Below are positions 25,268-33,833 of a stretch of 64,000 bases of DNA, piece by piece. The notes beneath the pieces are model-generated. The model saw nothing but the letters and a program-made list of their open reading frames with translations. It made no database searches and was not told the origin of the DNA. The number at the start of each line of letters is the position of its first letter. The stretch's first letter is position 1. Origin of the DNA: Bacillus albus (GTDB taxonomy: Bacteria; Bacillota; Bacilli; Bacillales; Bacillaceae_G); the NCBI RefSeq assembly GCF_001884185.1, contig NZ_MAOE01000035.1, positions 248,001-312,000 of the forward strand. Direction: 5' to 3'. A program made the position numbers and the translations under genes.

Positions 25268-26329
25268 GTGGAGAAAATCGAAAGATTAAGAAGTGCATTT
25301 GATGAGGCTGGTATTGATGGTATTTTGTTAACAAATGAACATAGTCGTAGATATATGGCTAACTTTACAGGAACAGCTGGTGTTGTACTGATTTCGAAAA
25401 ATCGTGCTCAATTTATTACAGACTTCCGTTACGTAGAGCAAGCTACTAAACAAGCTGTTGGATATGAGATTGTACAGCATGCAGGATTAATTATCGATGA
25501 AGTTGCAAAGCAAGTGAAGGAACTAGGAATTCAAAAGCTTGGCTTTGAGCAAGATACTCTTACATATAGTTCTTATTCAGCTCATAAAGAAGCGATCGAT
25601 GCTGAATTTATCCCAACTTCTGGGCTTGTAGAAAAGTTACGCTTGATAAAGACTGATTCAGAGATTAAGATATTAAAGGAAGCTGCACAGATTGCAGATG
25701 CTGCCTTTGAACATATTCTATCATTCATTCGCCCGGGAGTATCTGAAATTGAAGTGTCAAATGAACTTGAATTTTTCATGAGAAAACAAGGAGCAACATC
25801 TTCTTCGTTTGATATTATCGTTGCTTCAGGTCTTCGTTCGGCATTACCGCACGGCGTGGCATCTGAAAAAGTGATAGAAACAGGAGATTTCGTTACATTA
25901 GACTTCGGCGCTTATTACAAAGGGTATTGCTCTGATATTACTCGTACGATCGCAGTTGGTGAACCATCTGATAAATTGAAAGAAATTTATAATATCGTTT
26001 TAGAAGCACAATTACGTGGTGTGAACGGTATTAAAGCTGGTTTAACAGGCCGTGAAGCGGATGCGTTAACGCGCGATTACATAACGGAAAAAGGATACGG
26101 TGAATACTTCGGACACTCTACTGGTCATGGAATCGGTCTTGAAATCCATGAAGCACCAGGTTTAGCGTTCCGTTCTGATACAGTTCTTGAACCAGGTATG
26201 GCTGTAACAGTAGAACCAGGTATTTATATTCCAGGTATTGGCGGCGTACGTATTGAAGATGATATCATTGTAACAAGTGAAGGTAATGAAGTAATTACGA
26301 AATCACCAAAAGAACTTATTATTTTGTAA
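25268..26329 (+). CDS. yqhT: M24 family aminopeptidase/Xaa-Pro dipeptidase YqhT
   Basis: The start is GTG at 25268, four bases after aroQ, with GGGAGG inside the end of aroQ. The 353-residue protein has an N-terminal creatinase-like domain and a C-terminal pita-bread domain. Metal ligands can be read in LDFGAYYKGYCSDITRT (two Asp), HSTGHGIGLEIHE (His), VEPGIY (Glu) and GGVRIEDD (Glu). It is a two-metal peptidase that probably cleaves Xaa-Pro peptides in the cytoplasm. Its fixed place before efp, whose product helps translate poly-proline, is notable. Confidence 0.93.
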   Translation: MEKIERLRSAFDEAGIDGILLTNEHSRRYMANFTGTAGVVLISKNRAQFITDFRYVEQATKQAVGYEIVQHAGLIIDEVAKQVKELGIQKLGFEQDTLTYSSYSAHKEAIDAEFIPTSGLVEKLRLIKTDSEIKILKEAAQIADAAFEHILSFIRPGVSEIEVSNELEFFMRKQGATSSSFDIIVASGLRSALPHGVASEKVIETGDFVTLDFGAYYKGYCSDITRTIAVGEPSDKLKEIYNIVLEAQLRGVNGIKAGLTGREADALTRDYITEKGYGEYFGHSTGHGIGLEIHEAPGLAFRSDTVLEPGMAVTVEPGIYIPGIGGVRIEDDIIVTSEGNEVITKSPKELIIL

Positions 26330-26350
26330 TACACAGGAGGATTTTTTTAC

Positions 26351-26908
26351 ATGATTTCAGTAAACGATTTTCGTACAGGTTTAACAATTTCAGTGGATAA
26401 TAGCCTTTGGCAAGTACTTGATTTCCAACACGTAAAGCCAGGTAAAGGTGCTGCATTCGTACGTTCTAAACTACGTAACCTTCGCACAGGTTCTGTTCAA
26501 GAGAAAACATTCCGTGCAGGTGAGAAAGTAGAAAAAGCACACATCGAAAACCGTCGTATGCAATACTTATACGCAAGCGGTGAGGCTCACGTATTTATGG
26601 ATAACGGAACTTACGAGCAAATCGAACTTGGTGAAAACCAAATCGAGCGCGAGCTTAAATTCCTAAAAGAAAACATGGAAGTATCTATTATGACTTACCA
26701 AGGCGAAGTACTTGGTGTTGAACTTCCAAACACAGTTGAATTACAAGTTACAGAAACAGAGCCAGGTATTAAAGGGGATACTGCTTCTAACGTAACAAAA
26801 CCAGCTACATTAGAAACTGGTCTTGTTGTACAAGTACCAATCTTCATTAACGAAGGCGAAATGCTTATCATCAACACTGGTGAAGGTAAATACGTTTCTC
26901 GTGCATAG
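26351..26908 (+). CDS. efp: Translation elongation factor P
   Basis: The 185-residue protein has the three beta-barrel domains of EF-P. The loop [14 protein letters not shown] carries Lys32, which is modified with 5-aminopentanol in B. subtilis. EF-P enters ribosomes stalled on poly-proline and speeds peptide bond formation. The ATG follows ACAGGAGG. It is the last gene of aroQ-yqhT-efp, and a strong terminator follows directly. Length and motifs are complete. Confidence 0.97.
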   Translation: MISVNDFRTGLTISVDNSLWQVLDFQHVKPGKGAAFVRSKLRNLRTGSVQEKTFRAGEKVEKAHIENRRMQYLYASGEAHVFMDNGTYEQIELGENQIERELKFLKENMEVSIMTYQGEVLGVELPNTVELQVTETEPGIKGDTASNVTKPATLETGLVVQVPIFINEGEMLIINTGEGKYVSRA

Positions 26909-26911
26909 TAG

Positions 26912-26946
26912 AAAAGCACTCGTGATTATCACGAGTGCTTTTTTTA
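26912..26946. terminator. Terminator after efp
   Basis: The stem AAGCACTCGTGAT / ATCACGAGTGCTT is followed by seven T residues. It also overlaps the end of the converging membrane gene. Confidence 0.92.
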
Positions 26947-27246
26947 TAGGAAATAGGGCAGATAATAAATAGTGGTTATTATAAAACTGAAAGCTGTAAG
27001 ACTAGCAGCACCTGTTGTGTAAGGACCCCATGTCATTTGAAAAGGTTTTACCGTACCTGTTTTATATATAGTATGATCAATGTTGGCGTTTCGGTTTATA
27101 TTTAAAGCAATGAGCCAAATTGCACCGAATATCGCTAAACTACCAAGGAAAAAGGCCTCCATAAATGACCAACTGACCAACAATGAAAAAAGATAAATAA
27201 GAGCTAATTCTACTACAATCGTTAAACTAATTTTTAATACCTTCAT
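26944..27246 (-). CDS. Small membrane protein of unknown function, 100 aa
   Basis: The ATG at 27246 follows GAGGGGGGA; the frame eight codons longer has its start before that site. The product begins MKVLKISLTIVVELALIYLF and has three hydrophobic segments: two before residue 50 and one at the C-terminus. A polar loop between them contains KTGTVKPFQMTWGPYTTG. It converges on efp. I do not recognise the family; it is not at this place in B. subtilis as far as I recall. Confidence 0.7.
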   Translation of the reverse strand: MKVLKISLTIVVELALIYLFSLLVSWSFMEAFFLGSLAIFGAIWLIALNINRNANIDHTIYKTGTVKPFQMTWGPYTTGAASLTAFSFIITTIYYLPYFL

Positions 27247-27530
27247 ATTTTCCCCCCTCATTTTGTACATATAGCTAATTAAAAAAATGGCGAGATACGA
27301 TCGTACGCGAGATGACTTTAGTTCTGTCGCTCATGCTGCATCGACTATACCCCTTTTAAATTAAATATACCATAATATACCATTAAATAATAAGAATGTT
27401 CAGATTATGTGAAGGCGTTAGATAAAAATTATGTTTTTAATTCTGAAATAGACAACCTCTGCATATGGTTGTACAAATATATTCTTTTTTAGCACACACA
27501 CTAGTAACCGTTATGGGAGAAGGTGGGAGA

Positions 27531-27812
27531 ATGAAACAGTGGCTAGCGGCAATGGAAACATCTGTGCTTGTAATGGGATTACTTCGGTTGTTTTCAGGTA
27601 GCGCGGAAATATTCGCCGCTTTGCTTATGCTCTATGTGAATGATGCGAAGAAAGCATTGTTTATAAATGGTATGTTGGCGTTTGTTGGACCGACCGTATT
27701 AATTTTAACAATGACAATAGGCATAGCGAGTGTGGCAAGTGAGATTTCTTTCTTGAAACTCTTTTTTCTAGCGCTTGGAATTGGCTGCATTTTTATCGCG
27801 TTGTTGAAATAA
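27531..27812 (+). CDS. yqhV: YqhV family membrane protein
   Basis: The ATG at 27531 follows GAAGGTGGGAG; the earlier in-frame start lacks such a site. The 93-residue protein starts MKQWLAAMETSVLVMGLLRL and has three membrane helices, with the conserved RLFSGSAEIFAALLML in the first half and FINGMLAFVGPTVLIL in the second. It is the fixed upstream neighbour of spoIIIAA in Bacillus. The 28-base gap suggests shared transcription in sporulation at least in part. Its function is not known. Confidence 0.85.
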   Translation: MKQWLAAMETSVLVMGLLRLFSGSAEIFAALLMLYVNDAKKALFINGMLAFVGPTVLILTMTIGIASVASEISFLKLFFLALGIGCIFIALLK

Positions 27813-27840
27813 GTAAGTCGAGTATAGTGGGGAGAAGCTG

Positions 27841-28767
27841 ATGAAAGAAGTATTAGAAGTTTTACCGAAAACGATGAAGCAGTTAGTGGAAAGTTGTAAG
27901 CAGTACGATGCTCTAGAGGAAATCCGTGTTCGAATTGGAAGACCGCTAGAGTGTATTGCTCATGGTGAAGTGTTTTTTTATGACTATGTCGTTACAGCAG
28001 AGGATGCGATTTACTTATTGAATAAGTTAAGTCAATTCTCAATTTATACGATGGAAGAAGAATTAAAGCGTGGGTATGTAACACTTCGAGGTGGGCATAG
28101 AATCGGCTTAGCAGGAAAAGTCATTACAGAAAAAAGCGCAGTGAAAATGATTCGAGATGTCTCTTCCTTTAATATTCGTATTGCTCGTCAAAAAATCGGA
28201 ATTGCAGAACCACTTTTGCCGTATTTATATAAATCACGATGGTTAAACACGATGGTAATTGGCCCGCCGCAAACGGGGAAAACAACTCTTTTAAGAGACG
28301 TAGCACGATGCATGAGTCAAGGTGTAAGTGATTCGAAAATTCCTTCTTGTAAAGTGGGAATTGTTGATGAGCGGTCAGAGATTGCTGGCTGTGTGAAAGG
28401 CATTCCGCAATATGACTTTGGCACAAGGGTAGATGTGTTAGACGCATGTCCAAAAGCTGAAGGAATGATGATGATGATCCGTTCTATGAGTCCAGATATT
28501 TTGATCGTAGATGAAATCGGACGTAAAGAAGATAGTGAAGCAATTATGGAAGCGGTGCATGCTGGGGTTCAGCTTTTTATAAGTGCACATGGATTTTCTT
28601 ATGATGATGTTGTAAAACGTCCATCACTAAAGGCGGTGCTGGAGCTCGGCATATTTGATAGATTTGTGGAGCTATCAAAAGCAAGAGGGCCGGGAACAGT
28701 TATGCAAGTGAAAGATAAGAATGGAAAATCGGTATTACCTCATAGAAAGGCTGAGGGCGTATGGTGA
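27841..28767 (+). CDS. spoIIIAA: Stage III sporulation protein AA (ATPase)
   Basis: The 308-residue protein is the cytoplasmic ATPase of the mother-cell channel complex, related to secretion ATPases. Walker A is GPPQTGKTTLLRD at about residues 141-153, and ILIVDEIGRKEDSEA is the Walker B region. With the AB-AH membrane proteins and forespore SpoIIQ it supports forespore gene activity after engulfment. It begins the eight-gene operon and overlaps spoIIIAB by seven bases. The ATG follows GGGGAGAAG. Confidence 0.97.
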   Translation: MKEVLEVLPKTMKQLVESCKQYDALEEIRVRIGRPLECIAHGEVFFYDYVVTAEDAIYLLNKLSQFSIYTMEEELKRGYVTLRGGHRIGLAGKVITEKSAVKMIRDVSSFNIRIARQKIGIAEPLLPYLYKSRWLNTMVIGPPQTGKTTLLRDVARCMSQGVSDSKIPSCKVGIVDERSEIAGCVKGIPQYDFGTRVDVLDACPKAEGMMMMIRSMSPDILIVDEIGRKEDSEAIMEAVHAGVQLFISAHGFSYDDVVKRPSLKAVLELGIFDRFVELSKARGPGTVMQVKDKNGKSVLPHRKAEGVW

Positions 28768-29276
28768 AAATCTTTGGTGCAGTGTTAATCGTTGCGGTCA
28801 GCACCTTTTTCGGGTTTTCATATGCTAAAAGATATAGTGAGAGACCGAGGCAACTTAGATTATTAAAAGCGGCGCTTCAATCATTAGAGGCAGAAATTAT
28901 GTATGGGCATACACCTTTGTCTGAAGCTGCAGAGCGATTAGTGAAACAAATGCCGAAGCCGTTAAATTGGATATTTCAAAGTTTCGCCAGAAGGCTAGAA
29001 AGCGGAGAACAAACAGTAAGAGAAGCTTGGATAGATAGTTTGAAAGAAAATTGGAAGCTAACAGCATTTCAACAAACTGAGTATGAGATTTTGCAGCAAT
29101 TTGGTGAAACGCTCGGACAACATGATCGTGAGTCACAACAAAAACATATTCGCTTATGTATTACACATTTAGAGAGAGAAGAAGAAGAAGCGAAAGCATT
29201 ACAACTACAATATGAAAAAATGATTAAGAGCTTAGGGGTACTAGCAGGGCTACTTATCGTAATTTTACTGCTATAG
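28761..29276 (+). CDS. spoIIIAB: Stage III sporulation protein AB
   Basis: The 171-residue protein has an N-terminal membrane helix (residues 3-19), a helical cytoplasmic domain and a C-terminal hydrophobic helix. The fold resembles the GspF-type platform of type II secretion. It begins within the end of spoIIIAA, so translation is coupled. The motif LEAEIMYGHTPLSEA is conserved in the family. It sits in the mother-cell membrane as part of the channel. Confidence 0.96.
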   Translation: MVKIFGAVLIVAVSTFFGFSYAKRYSERPRQLRLLKAALQSLEAEIMYGHTPLSEAAERLVKQMPKPLNWIFQSFARRLESGEQTVREAWIDSLKENWKLTAFQQTEYEILQQFGETLGQHDRESQQKHIRLCITHLEREEEEAKALQLQYEKMIKSLGVLAGLLIVILLL

Positions 29277-29290
29277 GAGGGAGAAAGGCG

Positions 29291-29494
29291 ATGTCCATTG
29301 ATGTTGGATTAATATTTCAAATCGCCGGAATCGGCATTGTTTTAGCTTTCATTCATACCGTACTAAAAGAATTAAAGCGTGAGGATATTGCAAATTGGGT
29401 TATCCTTGTCGGTTTTGTTGTTATTTTATTTCACGTCGCATTTTTAATTAATACGTTATTCGACAAGATTAAAAGTGTCTTTCTCTTCCAGTAA
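29291..29494 (+). CDS. spoIIIAC: Stage III sporulation protein AC
   Basis: The 67-residue protein has two membrane helices, residues 6-24 and 35-57, as usual for this family. The ATG follows GGAGGGAGAAAGG. The stop TAA is directly followed by the AAAGGGGGCG ribosome site of the next gene. It belongs to the mother-cell channel of the A-Q complex. SpoIIIAC and SpoIIIAD are related in their membrane parts. Confidence 0.95.
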   Translation: MSIDVGLIFQIAGIGIVLAFIHTVLKELKREDIANWVILVGFVVILFHVAFLINTLFDKIKSVFLFQ

Positions 29495-29508
29495 AGGGGG
29501 CGGTTCGC

Positions 29509-29901
29509 ATCGAAATTATACAAATTGTCGGATTAGGCCTCGTTGCTACGTTTTTAGCAGCTGTATTGAATCAGCATAAATCTAGCATTACGTCATTATT
29601 TATTGTGTTTGTAGGTAGCGTGATGTTTCTTATTTTAATTGATCAAATTCACGCTATTTTACAAATGATTGAGAGAGTAGCGAGTGAAGCGAAAGTAAGC
29701 AACGTATATGTAGAAACATTGCTAAAAATTATTGGGATTGCTTATATTGCTGAGTTTGGAGCGCAAATTACAAAGGATGCAGGGCAAGGTGCAATTGCTT
29801 CGAAAATTGAATTAGCTGGAAAGATTTTAATTCTCGTTATGGCGATTCCTATTTTGACGGTTGTAATTGAAACTATTCTCGGATTTTTACCGACGGGATA
29901 A
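29509..29901 (+). CDS. spoIIIAD: Stage III sporulation protein AD, apparent AUC start
   Basis: The family starts with a conserved first helix (IEIIQIVGLGLVATFLAAV), and this is encoded here from ATC at 29509. The frame is open from a stop at 29470-29472, but no ATG, GTG, TTG or CTG occurs until TTG at 29566. Starting there would remove 19 residues of that helix and leave no ribosome site. AAAGGGGGCG lies six bases before the ATC. The full product is 130 residues, near the 133 of B. subtilis, with four membrane segments and the conserved AEFGAQITKDAGQGAIASK. Confidence 0.85.
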   Translation: MEIIQIVGLGLVATFLAAVLNQHKSSITSLFIVFVGSVMFLILIDQIHAILQMIERVASEAKVSNVYVETLLKIIGIAYIAEFGAQITKDAGQGAIASKIELAGKILILVMAIPILTVVIETILGFLPTG

Positions 29902-29911
29902 GGGGGAGTGA

Positions 29912-31084
29912 ATGTTGAGGGGCTTTGGAGCTAAGCTGCTATTTGCTTGCTTCCTTTTCTTTTCTTTACCGGTTGTTGTACAAGCTTCTCCTGTAGAAAC
30001 AAACGTCGTTGATCAACAATTGGATAAGCTCGGAATTGAAGATGTGAAGCAATTTTGGGACGGGCTTGTTACAAAATATGGAGGTTACTTACCAGAGAGT
30101 CAAAAAGGTAGTTTTATGGAGTTTGTAAAGGGAGAAAAAGAAATTTCTATAAAAGAGTGGATGCTCGGTTTATTAAAATATTTATTTCACGAACTTGTTG
30201 CAAATGGGAAACTACTTGGGACGCTTATTATGCTTACAATTTTTAGTGCATTGTTGCAATCACTACAATCGGCATTTTCAAAGAGTAGTGTAAGCAAAAT
30301 TGCCGATGCAGTTGTATATATGGTACTCATTATTTTCGCTTTAAACAGCTTTTATGTCGTCATGACATATGCAAGAGAAACGATACAAACAATGGTAGAT
30401 TTCATATTAGCGTTATTGCCAATCTTGCTTGCACTCATAGCGACAGGGGGCGGCGTTGTATCTGTATCGTTTTTTCATCCGATTATCATCTTCTTAATGA
30501 ATACGAGTGGGCTTTTGATGAATTATATCGTTCTACCACTTTTATTACTTGCAACAATATTAAGCATTGTAAGTACGATGAGCGATCAATATAAAGTTAC
30601 GAAACTGTCCAAGCTTCTGCAAAACGTTAGCGTTGGGATTATCGGTATCTTTTTAACGATTTTTTTAGGGGTATTATCTGTACAAGGAACAGCGACAGCT
30701 GTTGCTGATGGAATCGCTGTGAAAACAGCTAAATTTGTAACAGGGAACTTTATTCCCGTAGTAGGAAGAATGTTTACCGAGGCAGCGGATACTGTTATTA
30801 GTGCATCGGGATTATTAAAAAATACAGTCGGAATTATCGGGCTCGTCATTCTATGCTTAATTGTCGCTTTTCCAGCGATTCAAATTTTTTGTATCGCATT
30901 TATTTATAAGTTCGCAGCAGCAGTATTGCAACCAGTTGGCAGCGGAGCAATTATTCAATGTTTAGATATCATTGGCCGAAGCATCATTTATGTATTTGCT
31001 TGCTTAGCTATCGTATCGTTTATGTTCTTTTTAAGTATCACAATTATTATTGCTGCGGGGAATATTACACTTATGATGCGGTAG
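29912..31084 (+). CDS. spoIIIAE: Stage III sporulation protein AE
   Basis: The 390-residue protein begins with a signal peptide (MLRGFGAKLLFACFLFFSLP ... QAS) and has an outside domain of about 70 residues, followed by about seven membrane helices. The ATG follows GGGGGAG. It is the largest membrane protein of the channel on the mother-cell side and a candidate for its export path. It ends four bases before the ribosome site of spoIIIAF. Length fits the family. Confidence 0.96.
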   Translation: MLRGFGAKLLFACFLFFSLPVVVQASPVETNVVDQQLDKLGIEDVKQFWDGLVTKYGGYLPESQKGSFMEFVKGEKEISIKEWMLGLLKYLFHELVANGKLLGTLIMLTIFSALLQSLQSAFSKSSVSKIADAVVYMVLIIFALNSFYVVMTYARETIQTMVDFILALLPILLALIATGGGVVSVSFFHPIIIFLMNTSGLLMNYIVLPLLLLATILSIVSTMSDQYKVTKLSKLLQNVSVGIIGIFLTIFLGVLSVQGTATAVADGIAVKTAKFVTGNFIPVVGRMFTEAADTVISASGLLKNTVGIIGLVILCLIVAFPAIQIFCIAFIYKFAAAVLQPVGSGAIIQCLDIIGRSIIYVFACLAIVSFMFFLSITIIIAAGNITLMMR

Positions 31085-31096
31085 GAGGTGAAGGGT

Positions 31097-31729
31097 ATGC
31101 AATTTGTTACAGAGTGGATTCGAAATATTATCGTTTTTTTACTCTTAGCGACAATGCTTCATCTTATTCTTCCAAATTCTAATTTGCAAAAGTACGTTAA
31201 ATTTGTTGTAAGTCTATTATTAGTTGTTTTAATTTTAACGCCTCTATTTAAATTATTACAAACAGATGTAAATGAAGTAATCGCAAATTTTAATGAAGAG
31301 AAGTACGTAGCAGAAGGATCTGTAAAAAATTCAATAGATTCGAAGAAAAAAGAAATACAAGCTTTAACACGTGCATATAGTTTAGAAGAGATGGCTACCA
31401 AAATGAAAAAAGAAGTAGGAAAAGAGTTTGAGAAACAGTATGGTATGACAGTCTCTGAAATACAAATAGTCGTAGCGGAAAGCACAGCGGAAGTAAAGTC
31501 AGCGAAAGATATTCAATCTGTTGTTGTGACGTTGAAAGAAAAAGAACGTAGTAAAAATGATGCAATCGAAACAGTAAAACCAGTTGAAATTAATACGAAA
31601 GAACCACCGAAAAAAGTAGAGGAAGCGAATGTAGAAATGAAAGATTTCTTTTCAAGCAGGTGGCAACTAGAGAATAAACAAATCCAAGTTCAAATGGAAG
31701 GGAGGACAGGTAGAGTAAATGGACAATAA
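31097..31729 (+). CDS. spoIIIAF: Stage III sporulation protein AF
   Basis: The ATG at 31097 follows AGGAGGTG; the GTG nine bases earlier is part of that site. The 210-residue protein has two membrane helices near the start and an extracellular domain with a ring-building motif fold similar to SpoIIIAG and AH. It overlaps spoIIIAG by 11 bases. It assembles in the space between the two membranes around the forespore. Confidence 0.94.
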   Translation: MQFVTEWIRNIIVFLLLATMLHLILPNSNLQKYVKFVVSLLLVVLILTPLFKLLQTDVNEVIANFNEEKYVAEGSVKNSIDSKKKEIQALTRAYSLEEMATKMKKEVGKEFEKQYGMTVSEIQIVVAESTAEVKSAKDIQSVVVTLKEKERSKNDAIETVKPVEINTKEPPKKVEEANVEMKDFFSSRWQLENKQIQVQMEGRTGRVNGQ

Positions 31730-32381
31730 AGATAAAAATTCGAAGTTCTCATTTTTTCGAAACTTATTGAATGGGGATGAAAAAGAAAGCAATGAGAAGG
31801 GAAAAAAGGTGACACCTAAGTTTTTACTTGTCCTACTCATACTTGGAATTTTGCTTATGTTTTCTAGTAGTTTATTATCGAGTAAAAAAGAAGAAGTACC
31901 TGTATTTAAAGAACAAAAAACTCAAAATCAAGAAAAAGACGTACCAACTTTTGGACAAAAAAATAATGATAATATGTCAAATGTAGAAAAGTATGAAAAA
32001 GCGTATGAACAAGAATTAAAAGCAGCTTTAGAAGAAATAGCAGGAGTAAAAGATGTAACGATTAAAGTGAATTTAGATTCATCAGAAGAAAAAATATTAG
32101 AGAAAAATACTGTGAAACGTTCACAAACAACAGGTGAAACAGATAAAACAGGTGGTAAAAGAGAAGTGGAAGATGAGTCTCTTGATGAAAAGACAGTCAT
32201 TATACGTGAAGGGGATAAAGAAACTCCCGTTGTTTTACGAACAGAGAAACCGAAAGTGCGAGGTGTCCTTGTCGTAGCAAAAGGAGTGGATAATATACAA
32301 GTTAAAGCGATGGTAAAAGAAGCAGTCATCCGGCTGCTAGATGTACCAGCCCATCGAGTTTCAGTATCACCGAAAAATTGA
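31719..32381 (+). CDS. spoIIIAG: Stage III sporulation protein AG
   Basis: The 220-residue protein has a short cytoplasmic start, one membrane helix (about residues 33-50) and a C-terminal ring-building domain. That domain includes EIAGVKDVTIKVNLDSSEEK, and the last segment is VKAMVKEAVIRLLDVPAHRV. In B. subtilis SpoIIIAG forms a large ring in the intermembrane space. The ATG follows GGAGGACAGG inside the end of spoIIIAF. No defects are seen. Confidence 0.95.
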   Translation: MDNKDKNSKFSFFRNLLNGDEKESNEKGKKVTPKFLLVLLILGILLMFSSSLLSSKKEEVPVFKEQKTQNQEKDVPTFGQKNNDNMSNVEKYEKAYEQELKAALEEIAGVKDVTIKVNLDSSEEKILEKNTVKRSQTTGETDKTGGKREVEDESLDEKTVIIREGDKETPVVLRTEKPKVRGVLVVAKGVDNIQVKAMVKEAVIRLLDVPAHRVSVSPKN

Positions 32382-32396
32382 TAGGGAGGAAATAAA

Positions 32397-33068
32397 GTGT
32401 TAAAAAAACAAACGGTTTGGTTATTAACGATGTTAAGTTTAGTTGTTGTACTATCTGTTTATTACGTAACAACTCCTGACAAAATGAATACAGCATCACC
32501 AGCAACAGGTGAAAAGATTGGACAAGAAAAACAAGGTACTGATAAAGCTGTTACAAATGAAGCACCGAAAGAAACGCCGAAAAAAGAGACTACAAATATG
32601 GAAACATCAAATAAAGAAACAAACAAAGAAACAGACAAAAAAGAGAATGCAAACAAGGAAACATCAAACAAAGAAACAAGTAAAAAAGATGCTAACGTAA
32701 CAGTTCAATCAAGTGATGAAAATTTCACAGCGCTACGTATGCAAATGGAAGATCAGCGAAGTGAACAAAAAGCAAGATTACAAGAAGTGATGAATTCAGC
32801 AAAATCTTCAGCAACAGAAAAGAGTAAAGCGAAAGATAACTTTGATGCAATCACTACAATGGAAACGAAGCAAGAACTACTTGAGACAGTAATTAAATCT
32901 CAAGGTGGATATAAAGATGCTCTTGTAAGAGCGGATGGAACTGACATTAGAGTCACTGTGAAAGCAGCAAAACATTCACAAAAAGAAGCAAATAAAATTA
33001 TACAGCTTGTAAGAAGTGAAGGCGGATCAAAAGATGTAGGTGTGAAATTTGATCCACCAACAAAATAA
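32397..33068 (+). CDS. spoIIIAH: Stage III sporulation protein AH
   Basis: The start is GTG at 32397 after AGGGAGGA. The 223-residue protein has one membrane helix (residues 6-24), then a Lys/Glu/Thr/Asn-rich linker of about 75 residues with many KET units (NKETNKETDKKEN). The C-terminal domain resembles YscJ/FliF ring proteins and ends with VRSEGGSKDVGVKF. It binds forespore SpoIIQ across the membranes to link mother cell and forespore. It closes the operon at a very strong terminator. Confidence 0.95.
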   Translation: MLKKQTVWLLTMLSLVVVLSVYYVTTPDKMNTASPATGEKIGQEKQGTDKAVTNEAPKETPKKETTNMETSNKETNKETDKKENANKETSNKETSKKDANVTVQSSDENFTALRMQMEDQRSEQKARLQEVMNSAKSSATEKSKAKDNFDAITTMETKQELLETVIKSQGGYKDALVRADGTDIRVTVKAAKHSQKEANKIIQLVRSEGGSKDVGVKFDPPTK

Positions 33069-33069
33069 A

Positions 33070-33112
33070 AATGAATAATCCGCGGGGACATCCCCCGCGG
33101 ATTATTCATTTT
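33070..33112 (+). terminator. Terminator of the spoIIIA operon
   Basis: A GC-rich 19-pair stem, built around ATCCGCGGGG and CCCCGCGGAT with AATGAATA/TATTCATT flanks, precedes a T run. It is one of the strongest hairpins of the window. Confidence 0.95.
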
Positions 33113-33158
33113 TTGCGAATCGGATTGTTTGAAAATAATTAGATGAAAATAATAATAG

Positions 33159-33190
33159 AAAAAAGCTATCATTTTCGATAGCTTTTTTCT
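33159..33190. terminator. Terminator of the 64-residue gene
   Basis: The arms AAAAAGCTATC and GATAGCTTTTT with a six-base loop overlap the end of the minus-strand gene and are flanked by A and T runs. Confidence 0.8.
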
Positions 33191-33363
33191 GTTTCGTCTT
33201 TGTAGTTGCTTTTATTATGCTCAACTCGGAATGGAGAAATACGTTGTGAGTAAAGGATTAGTGGTTCATGGTAACGATGATTACTTTTTCCAGATTTGAC
33301 GTGGATGAAGAGAACGAATGCCCAGACCATTACGGCAGGTAAGAAGAGAATGAGCCATATCAT
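33169..33363 (-). CDS. Small single-TM protein, 64 aa
   Basis: The ATG at 33363 follows GAGGTG with seven bases of spacing; the 28 extra codons of the longer frame lack a ribosome site. The product starts MIWLILFLPAVMVWAFVLFI, a membrane helix with no preceding charge. A basic, Tyr/Arg-rich tail with SGKSNHRYHEPLI follows, and it ends YRK. It lies between the spoIIIA terminator and accB on the opposite strand. The family is not recognised. Confidence 0.6.
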   Translation of the reverse strand: MIWLILFLPAVMVWAFVLFIHVKSGKSNHRYHEPLILYSQRISPFRVEHNKSNYKDETEKSYRK

Positions 33364-33833
33364 ATATCCACACCTCGATACGATATATTTTCTACACTTT
33401 GAACATACTATTCTTATATGAAGGAATGATGAACGACGTGTAAACAAAAAAATAATGTTTGGTAAAAATATATTATTGACTATAGATGAGGTGAAGAATA
33501 GAGCGGTAATGATATGGTTAATTTATAGCATTTTGAAAAAGTAAAGAATGTTTTTTAGGAAGTGGTCTTGCCAATTTTGTGTGAAACTTGGTATTATTAC
33601 TAGGTAATAAATTTTTATTGGAATAATATTTTTACAGGAATTTCGATTTATTATAAAGAAATATAAATTGGAATGTTTAAAAAATTTATCGTAAGATGGA
33701 AATAGTAACTATTTCTATTAGTAAATAAAATACATTTTCTAATAGAGTACATCGTATTTTTACAGTCAATCTAGTTTTTATTGACGAGAATCTGTAAAAA
33801 CGGGACAAACAAGAGTATGGGAGTGGATTTTAC
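33364..33833. promoter_or_regulatory. Long accB leader with palindrome and hairpin
   Basis: This 470-base gap has no gene. TTATTAC (33594-33600) and GTAATAA (33604-33610) form a palindrome around a TAG centre. Nearer accB, TTTTTACAG (33757-33765) pairs with CTGTAAAAA (33792-33800). Inside it TCAAT (33766-33770) pairs with ATTGA (33780-33784), a two-part hairpin ending 33 bases before the accB start. The long leader suggests control of fatty acid synthesis at the RNA or operator level; the agent is unknown. Confidence 0.45.

Noticed and set aside
27400-27480. Sigma-E promoter before yqhV/spoIIIAA
   Set aside because: CATATGGT near 27463 fits the -10 pattern, but no good -35 was found at the right distance, so it is not listed as a feature.
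29566-29901. spoIIIAD start at TTG 29566
   Set aside because: This would remove 19 residues of the conserved first helix, and no ribosome site precedes it.
32560-32710. Tandem repeat or CRISPR-like array in spoIIIAH
   Set aside because: The repeats are irregular codon-level units inside a reading frame, without spacers.
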